Assembly: GCF_003382365.1 (NCBI RefSeq)
Contig: NZ_QTSU01000001.1
Location: 1,426,001-1,490,000, forward strand
Reading direction: 5' to 3'
Origin: Lysobacter silvisoli
Lineage (GTDB): Bacteria > Pseudomonadota > Gammaproteobacteria > Xanthomonadales > Xanthomonadaceae
Length of the DNA stretch: 64,000 nucleotides
The notes beneath the pieces are model-generated. The model made no database searches, was not told the origin of the DNA, and saw only the letters and a program-made list of their open reading frames with translations. Numbering within the stretch: position 1 is the stretch's first letter; every line of letters starts with the position of its first letter. A program made the position numbers and the translations under genes. Shown here in pieces: positions 58,982 through 64,000 of the stretch.

Positions 58982-60142
58982 TCAGCGGGCTCCCTTGCGT
59001 GCGCTCACCTTGCTGGCCTTGCCGGCCTGCTTGGCCGCGGCCTTGGGCGCCTGCGGACGTTCCGGCGGTTGCGGACGCGCGATCGCGGTGCGCGCGGGCG
59101 CGGGCTTGGCGGCGGCCTTGGCCGGCTTGGCCGCGGGCTTGCTCGCCGGCTTGACGGGCTTGGCGGGCTTGCTCGCCTTGGGCGCGTCGTTCGCGGCCGG
59201 TTCCTGCGCACGCGGCGCGGCGGCACGCGGGCCAGTCTGGTTCTGCATCGCGTCGCGCAGGCGCCGCACTTCGCGCTCCAACTGCACGATCTTGCGGTGC
59301 GCGGCGTCGATCTCGGTGCGCGTGGGCATGCCCAGCTGGCCGGTGGAATGCTCGATCTCGGTCTGGATCGCCGCGCGCAGCGCCATCTGCGAATTGACCA
59401 GTTCGGCGTAGGTATCGCGGAAGCGCGGCGACAGCGCGATCTCGGCGTAGGCGTCTTCGGCCGCGTCGATCCACAGGTCGAACAGCGCGCGCGCCGACTG
59501 CAGCTGCCGGCCCGGCTCGCTGCGCTCGGCCAGCTTGTCCTCGAAGCGTGCGAACGCGTTCTGGCCGGCTTCGGCCATCAGCGCGTTGTAGGCCTGGTTG
59601 CGCTGCTGGTAGTCCAGCTGCGCCTGCGCCAGCGCCTGCCAGCGCTCCTGATGCTCGCGAGCGAAGCCGAACGCCGGCAGGCCCAGCCAGGAACGGCCTT
59701 CGCCCTGCCACTGCTGCAGCATCGGCCCGATCTGCTCCAGCCACTGGCCCAGATCGCTCTGGCCCGGCCCGCGCATGCGCCCGAACACGTCGGCGAAGGG
59801 ATTGGCGCCGGCGCCGCCCAGGGCCTGCTTCCAGGCCGAAGCGATATCGCCGGCCGACGCGTCGCGGCCGGCGAACTGCGCCGCCAGCTGCTGGATCTGA
59901 CCGAACCAGCCGCGCGCCTGGCTGTTGAAACGCTCCAGCGCCTCGTTGGCTTCGCTGCGGCCGCCTTGGGCCAGTTGCGTCCACCATTGCACGGCCTGGT
60001 CCCAGCCCGGCGCGGCGGTCGGCGCCGCCGGCGGCGCGCCACGCATCATCTCGCCCCAGGCGCTCCAGTAGCGCAGCGCCAGCGAGTCGAAATCCTCGCC
60101 GCCGAAGCCTTCCGCACCGAACCCGAATCCCTGCTTGGCCAT
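58982..60142 (-). CDS. phaE: Class III PHA synthase subunit PhaE with basic C-terminal tail
   Basis: 386 residues from the ATG at 60142 with GGAGG five bases upstream. The PhaE domain runs to about 300, including RYWSAWGEMM and the heptad-like TEIDAAHRKIVQLEREVRRL near its end. Residues about 305-386 are a Lys/Ala/Pro-rich tail that could bind DNA or the granule surface, as in some phasins. phaC follows. Confidence 0.92.
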   Translation of the reverse strand: MAKQGFGFGAEGFGGEDFDSLALRYWSAWGEMMRGAPPAAPTAAPGWDQAVQWWTQLAQGGRSEANEALERFNSQARGWFGQIQQLAAQFAGRDASAGDIASAWKQALGGAGANPFADVFGRMRGPGQSDLGQWLEQIGPMLQQWQGEGRSWLGLPAFGFAREHQERWQALAQAQLDYQQRNQAYNALMAEAGQNAFARFEDKLAERSEPGRQLQSARALFDLWIDAAEDAYAEIALSPRFRDTYAELVNSQMALRAAIQTEIEHSTGQLGMPTRTEIDAAHRKIVQLEREVRRLRDAMQNQTGPRAAAPRAQEPAANDAPKASKPAKPVKPASKPAAKPAKAAAKPAPARTAIARPQPPERPQAPKAAAKQAGKASKVSARKGAR

Positions 60143-60228
60143 CGCATCCTCCACGATTTGGCCCCGATCATAGCAACGCCCCGTTACGCGGCGTCAGCCT
60201 GTGCCGGCGGGCACATCGCGGCGGCCGT

Positions 60229-60843
60229 TCAGGGCTTGGGGATGCGCAAGGTCTTGCTGATCATCAACGAGCCCGACAGCGCGAACATCAGCACCAGCGG
60301 GTGGAACTGCCACGGGCCCAGTTGCAGCACGCCCAACCACAGGTTGTGGCCAATGGCGCCCTGCCAGGCGGCGATCGCCAGCACCACCACCAACAGCAGG
60401 CTGGTCGGGATCGGCGTGCCTTCGAAATACTTGACCTTGCCCTCGTCGCCCGACAGCGCTTCGGCGGTGACGTTGTAGCGCGCCAGGCGGCTGACGCCGC
60501 AGCCGACGAAGTAACTCAGCACCGCCCAGTCCCAACCGCCCTGCAGGCCGCAGGCGTAGGCCAGCGCGGCCGGGGCCACGCCGAAGGAGATCACGTCGGC
60601 CAGCGAATCCAGCTCGCGGCCCAGGGTGGAGGAAGACTTGCGCCAGCGCGCGACGCGGCCGTCCAGCGCGTCGAAGATGAAGGCCAGCGGGATCAGCGCC
60701 ATGCCGATCATCAGATCGCGCACCCCGCCCTCTTGCAGGAAGCGCATCGCGGCGAAGATCGCGCCGGTGCCGCAGAAGGCGTTGGCGAGGGTGAACCAGT
60801 CCGCGAGATGGAAATCGCGGAGCATCGAAAAATGGCGCTGCAT
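60229..60843 (-). CDS. pssA: CDP-alcohol phosphatidyltransferase, PssA-like
   Basis: 204 residues from the ATG at 60843 (CGGAG seven bases upstream). The family motif is complete: D58, D61, G62, A65, R66, G75, D79, D83 (DALDGRVARW, then LGRELDSLAD). About six membrane segments. The ISFGVAPAALAYA stretch fits CDP-diacylglycerol-serine O-phosphatidyltransferase. A longer reading from a TTG at 60930 has no family support. Confidence 0.85.
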   Translation of the reverse strand: MQRHFSMLRDFHLADWFTLANAFCGTGAIFAAMRFLQEGGVRDLMIGMALIPLAFIFDALDGRVARWRKSSSTLGRELDSLADVISFGVAPAALAYACGLQGGWDWAVLSYFVGCGVSRLARYNVTAEALSGDEGKVKYFEGTPIPTSLLLVVVLAIAAWQGAIGHNLWLGVLQLGPWQFHPLVLMFALSGSLMISKTLRIPKP

Positions 60844-60903
60844 GCGGCGCTCCGTAGCCTGGATCGGCCACCGCATGCGGCGGCCGAAGATGGGTGCCCA
60901 CAG

Positions 60904-60927
60904 CCTGCCAAGCCGCTGCTTGGCAGG
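60904..60927. repeat. Perfect hairpin upstream of pssA
   Basis: CCTGCCAAG and CTTGGCAGG flank the loop CCGCTG, 60 bases before the pssA ATG. It could structure the pssA leader or be an operator. Confidence 0.45.
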
Positions 60928-61046
60928 CAAGGGCTTGACGCGATGCGCGGGAGCCTGCGTTGGCCCGGGGTTATGGTGAGTAAGCGTGTGTGCTTGCGAT
61001 GTGAGCCGAGAACCCGCCGCTGAGGATCTGGCGAGTTCGGAGCCTA

Positions 61047-61069
61047 TCGCGACTCACGCCGCTCCTACA
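61047..61069. repeat. Single REP-like palindrome
   Basis: TCGCGACTCACGCCGCTCCT is one arm of the GTAGGAGCGGCG family; no inverted partner is near. Confidence 0.6.
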
Positions 61070-61085
61070 GAATGCCGGCCCGGTG

Positions 61086-62957
61086 TCAGCGCGGCATCGC
61101 CAGGCTGGCGGCCGACAGCGGCTGGCCTGCGCCGCGCGGCACGGTCTGCACGGTGGCGTCGGCCGGCAGCGGCGCGCCGCTGTCCAGGTGCGCGCTCACG
61201 CGGTCCAGCGCCTCATACACGTAAGGCAGCAGCGGCACGTAGCGCGCGCCGTAGTCCGGCAGGCCCAGGAAGGCGTCGAAATGCTGGGCGTTGCGCACCT
61301 GCCAGTAGCGCACCTCGCGCCCGGCGGCCTGGGCCTGGCGCACGTAAGGCGCGCTGCTGAAGGCCGGCGGCACCAGGCCGTCGTCGCGACCGTGTATGAC
61401 CAGCACCGGCAAGCCCGCGCGTGGCAGGCCGGCGCGCGTTTCGGCCACTCCCTTGCGCACGCGTTCGGCATCGATGCCCTGGCCTTGCCACAGCGCGCGC
61501 AGGCACTGCAGACCCACGAACGCAGGATCGGCACCGGGTTGGGCCCGCGCATCGACGATGCCCACGCCCGCACCCGGCGGAATGCCGCTGCCGTCGGCCC
61601 ACCAGGCCGCGCGCTCGGCGACGCTGGCCGCGCGCGGACTGAAGTCCGGATTCAGGGCCGAAAAACCGTAGCCGCAGGGATGCTCGCCCACGCGGTAGCG
61701 GCCGTAGGCCGAGGCGTAAGTCACCGCGACCGCGCGCCACAGATCGAAGCCCACCGACAGCGCGCCGGCGCGCAGCGCTTCGTCGGTCCAGCCCTGCGCC
61801 TGCAGGCGCGCATGCGCCGAGCGCGCCTGCGCCGCGGCATCGTCTCCTTCGACCAGGCCCGCGGCCTTGAGCGAGGCGCAGCGCTGGGTCCACAGCGGCG
61901 CGGACTGCAGCGTCATCGGCGGTTGCGGCAGCGGCGCCAGCGCCGGGTCCAGCAGCGCGCACGGCATCAGCAGCGCGGCTTCGGTGGAATAGTCGTAGAG
62001 CGAACGCCCGCCTTCGGCCAGCACGCTGGGTTCGCCGGCGACCACGGCGTCGAGCCAGTCGCCGTCCAGTTCGGCCGCGCGCAGCACCGCGCCGCCGCCG
62101 TTGGAAATGCCCACGGCGATGACGCGGGTGTTGTCGAAGGTGAACGGCGCCGATCGCGGCAGCGCGCTGTCCAGCGCGTGCAACGCGTACTGCGCCGCCT
62201 GCTTCACGTGGCGGCCCCAATCGGCCTCGGGGTTGTCGCCGGAATGGGCATGCTTGAAGGCGATGCCGGTGGCGGCGACCGGCGCGTCGGGCGGGAAGGC
62301 CAAGCCGCTGTCGCGCGCGCCCACGCTGCCGTCGGCGCGCACGCCCTGGCCTGCGTCGAGGTCGAAGTAGTCGGTGCCCGCGCCCTTGTCGGTGTAGGCG
62401 ATCGCGCAGCCCTTGGGCAGGCCCCAGGCGGCGGCGACGGAAATCGCGCCGTAGATGCCGCGCGAGCCCGACGAGGCGGTGACGACCACGCAGCGCTTGC
62501 GCGTATCGAAACTGTCGGGCAGTTGCACCAGCACGCGATGCGGCTTGCTCGCGCCGGGCACCGTGGCCAATGCGCTGAATTCGCGGCCGGGCACGGCCGC
62601 GGTGCTGCCGTACAAGTCGCCGTAGCCGCCGCCGGGCGCCAGATCGGCGATGCCGCGCCAATTGGCCCAGATCGCGCGGCGGCGCAGTTCGGCCACGGTC
62701 GGCGCCTGCGCCTGGGAGAAGGCCGGCGGCGCCAGCGCGCGCAGGCCGGCCAGGCCCAGGCCGGCGGTGAGCAGATCGTCGTCGCCGCGGTGCTCGCTGA
62801 CGCGCTCGGCGCTGAACATGGGCGCGGACTCCTTGGCGTTGCGCGCGCCGCCGCCGGCGCAGGCTGCCAGAACCAAAGGCAGGATCAGGGCGGCGCAGGC
62901 CGCGATATGCGGCTGCAGCGCGCTCATGGTAGGCCGACTCGGGTTGGGCATGGTCAT
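61086..62957 (-). CDS. 3-hydroxybutyrate oligomer hydrolase, lipoprotein
   Basis: 623 residues matching the D-(-)-3-hydroxybutyrate oligomer hydrolase family in length and layout. Lipobox LAAC with C33 after a signal peptide. The lipase-type box ISNGGG holds the likely nucleophile. It cuts hydroxybutyrate oligomers to monomers, complementing phaC-phaE. An envelope location suggests use of external or released oligomers. An ATG at 62927 is an alternative start. Confidence 0.88.
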   Translation of the reverse strand: MTMPNPSRPTMSALQPHIAACAALILPLVLAACAGGGARNAKESAPMFSAERVSEHRGDDDLLTAGLGLAGLRALAPPAFSQAQAPTVAELRRRAIWANWRGIADLAPGGGYGDLYGSTAAVPGREFSALATVPGASKPHRVLVQLPDSFDTRKRCVVVTASSGSRGIYGAISVAAAWGLPKGCAIAYTDKGAGTDYFDLDAGQGVRADGSVGARDSGLAFPPDAPVAATGIAFKHAHSGDNPEADWGRHVKQAAQYALHALDSALPRSAPFTFDNTRVIAVGISNGGGAVLRAAELDGDWLDAVVAGEPSVLAEGGRSLYDYSTEAALLMPCALLDPALAPLPQPPMTLQSAPLWTQRCASLKAAGLVEGDDAAAQARSAHARLQAQGWTDEALRAGALSVGFDLWRAVAVTYASAYGRYRVGEHPCGYGFSALNPDFSPRAASVAERAAWWADGSGIPPGAGVGIVDARAQPGADPAFVGLQCLRALWQGQGIDAERVRKGVAETRAGLPRAGLPVLVIHGRDDGLVPPAFSSAPYVRQAQAAGREVRYWQVRNAQHFDAFLGLPDYGARYVPLLPYVYEALDRVSAHLDSGAPLPADATVQTVPRGAGQPLSAASLAMPR

Positions 62958-63049
62958 GCCGCCAGCGTAGCAAGGCCGCCGCGCGCGCTCATCGTACTTT
63001 CGTACAGGCCCCGGCGTGGCGCGGGCCGCGGTGCGCTAGGCTAGTCGCG

Positions 63050-63715
63050 ATGCCCAGCCTGCTGATCGCCGACGACCACCCGCTGTTCCGCGCCGCCTTG
63101 CGCCAGGCCGCGGCGGACGCCGTGGCCGACACCCAGGTGCGCGAGACCGACACCCTGGAGGGCGTGCTCGCGGCGCTGGACGCCGAACCCGGCATCGACC
63201 TGGTGCTGCTGGACCTGCACATGCCCGGCAACCACGGCCTGGCCGGGTTGGCCGCGGTCCGCGCCCAGCACCCCGGCGTGGCGGTGGTGGTGGTTTCGGC
63301 CAACGACGACCCGCGCGTGGTCCGCCGCGCCCTGGACCACGGCGCCGCCGGCTACCTGCCCAAGAGCGCCGGCCTGGACGAGCTGCGCGACGCGATCCGT
63401 GCGGTGCTGGCCTGCGAGCAATGGCTGCCGGCCTCGCTGCGCGGCGCGGTCGCGCGCACCGACAGCGCCAGCGGCGACGCCGACCTGGCCGCGCGCCTGG
63501 CCAGCCTGTCGCCGCAGCAGTTCCGGGTACTGGCCCTGGTCGCCGACGGTTTGCTCAACAAGCAGATCGCCGATCGTCTGGACGTGCAGGAACGCACGGT
63601 CAAGGCGCACCTGTCGGCGATCTTCGACCGCCTGGGCGTGCGCAACCGCACCCAGGCCGGCGTGGTGCTGCGCGAGCTGGAGCTCAGCGATCCGGCGCGG
63701 CAGATCGCGGATTGA
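63050..63715 (+). CDS. NarL/FixJ-type response regulator
   Basis: 221 residues. Receiver domain with the acid pair D8/D9, phosphorylation site D55 (LVLLDLHMP) and K105, then a LuxR helix-turn-helix (VADGLLNKQIADRLDVQERTVKAHLS). No sensor kinase is adjacent. It diverges from the oligomer hydrolase gene, which it could regulate. Confidence 0.92.
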   Translation: MPSLLIADDHPLFRAALRQAAADAVADTQVRETDTLEGVLAALDAEPGIDLVLLDLHMPGNHGLAGLAAVRAQHPGVAVVVVSANDDPRVVRRALDHGAAGYLPKSAGLDELRDAIRAVLACEQWLPASLRGAVARTDSASGDADLAARLASLSPQQFRVLALVADGLLNKQIADRLDVQERTVKAHLSAIFDRLGVRNRTQAGVVLRELELSDPARQIAD

Positions 63716-63740
63716 GCCTGCGAGATCGCCTTGCCTTTGC

Positions 63741-63846
63741 CTTGGGGTAGGAGCGGCGTAAGCCGCGAACGGACGCTCAACCCGCCAACGATCCTTCGCC
63801 GCATTCGGATTCGCGAATCGCGGCTCACGCCGCTCCTACCCCAAAG
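63741..63846. repeat. Inverted pair of REP-like palindromes
   Basis: CTTGGGGTAGGAGCGGCGTA and CACGCCGCTCCTACCCCAAA in inverted order, downstream of the response regulator. Confidence 0.8.
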
Positions 63847-63880
63847 CGCAGGGTTCGTCCGCTCGGGCGGATGCGCGCTG

Positions 63881-63987
63881 CTCGAGGTAGGAGCGGCGCC
63901 AGCCGCGACCCGCAAATCCGCATAGCTGCGCCAGTCGCGTTGGCCTACGTGGTTCGCGGTCGCGGCTCGCGCCGCTCCTACCCCGAG
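63881..63987. repeat. Second inverted pair of REP-like palindromes
   Basis: CTCGAGGTAGGAGCGGCGCC and CGCGCCGCTCCTACCCCGAG in inverted order, 34 bases after the previous pair. The window ends shortly after; no gene is seen in 63716-64000. Confidence 0.8.
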
Positions 63988-64000
63988 CGAGCCTGAGGCG

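Noticed and set aside
61083-63044. 653-codon plus-strand frame opposite the oligomer hydrolase
   Set aside because: No domain features; the minus-strand protein has a lipobox and a lipase box.

Overview
The window is high-GC DNA from a Xanthomonadaceae bacterium, most likely Lysobacter or a close relative. The evidence is the strongly GC-rich codon positions, the antibacterial (X-type) type IV secretion locus with XVIPCD-tagged effectors, the BolA/YciI and scpA-scpB-rluB neighbourhoods, and dense REP-like palindromes. The genus is an inference from gene content.

Layout. 1-3.4 kb: start of a secreted protein gene, a LacI-family regulator with LacI-type operators, bolA, a YciI gene and a secreted HExxHxxxxxHD metalloprotease. 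4-7.8 kb: scpA, scpB, rluB (chromosome condensation and 23S rRNA modification), closed by a strong terminator. 7.8-12 kb: a Cys-rich protein, a flavin oxidoreductase, a YbaK-type deacylase and an omega-amidase. 12-33.1 kb: one minus-strand block read from virB7 through virB8-9-10-11-1-2-3-4-5-6, then a DUF4189 gene, three alternating lipoprotein/effector pairs, a toxin-less XVIPCD protein, a small unknown gene and virD4. There is no relaxase or mating-pair partner gene, so I read it as a contact-dependent bacterial killing machine. Two effectors have GH19-like peptidoglycan hydrolase heads and one an M23-like head. Each has a peptidoglycan-binding module and a VirD4-recruitment C-terminus, and each lipoprotein is the probable periplasmic immunity protein for the effector encoded just downstream.

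33.4-47.2 kb: methionine aminotransferase, a DUF3293 protein, the complete cytochrome c maturation operon ccmABCDEFGHI, a MetX-type acyltransferase with a cysteine dioxygenase, a DUF2214 membrane protein, tRNA-Leu(CAA), and a small AT-richer islet with two unknown genes. 47.2-57.6 kb: a serine hydrolase with a four-repeat insertion, a DUF6194 protein, a Crp/Fnr regulator, a DUF1800/DUF1501 pair, an NRDE/TANGO2 protein, a PspC protein, a membrane HExxH protein, a DUF5329 protein and an SGNH lipoprotein. 57.9-63.7 kb: class III PHA synthase genes phaC-phaE, a CDP-alcohol phosphatidyltransferase, a hydroxybutyrate-oligomer hydrolase lipoprotein and a LuxR-type response regulator.

Four families of short palindromic repeats sit between genes. 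One copy lies inside the 5' coding part of ccmH and appears to be translated in frame between the start codon and the signal-peptide core. The most notable features are the modular T4SS effector array, the orphan XVIPCD protein, and the repeat-derived ccmH N-terminus.
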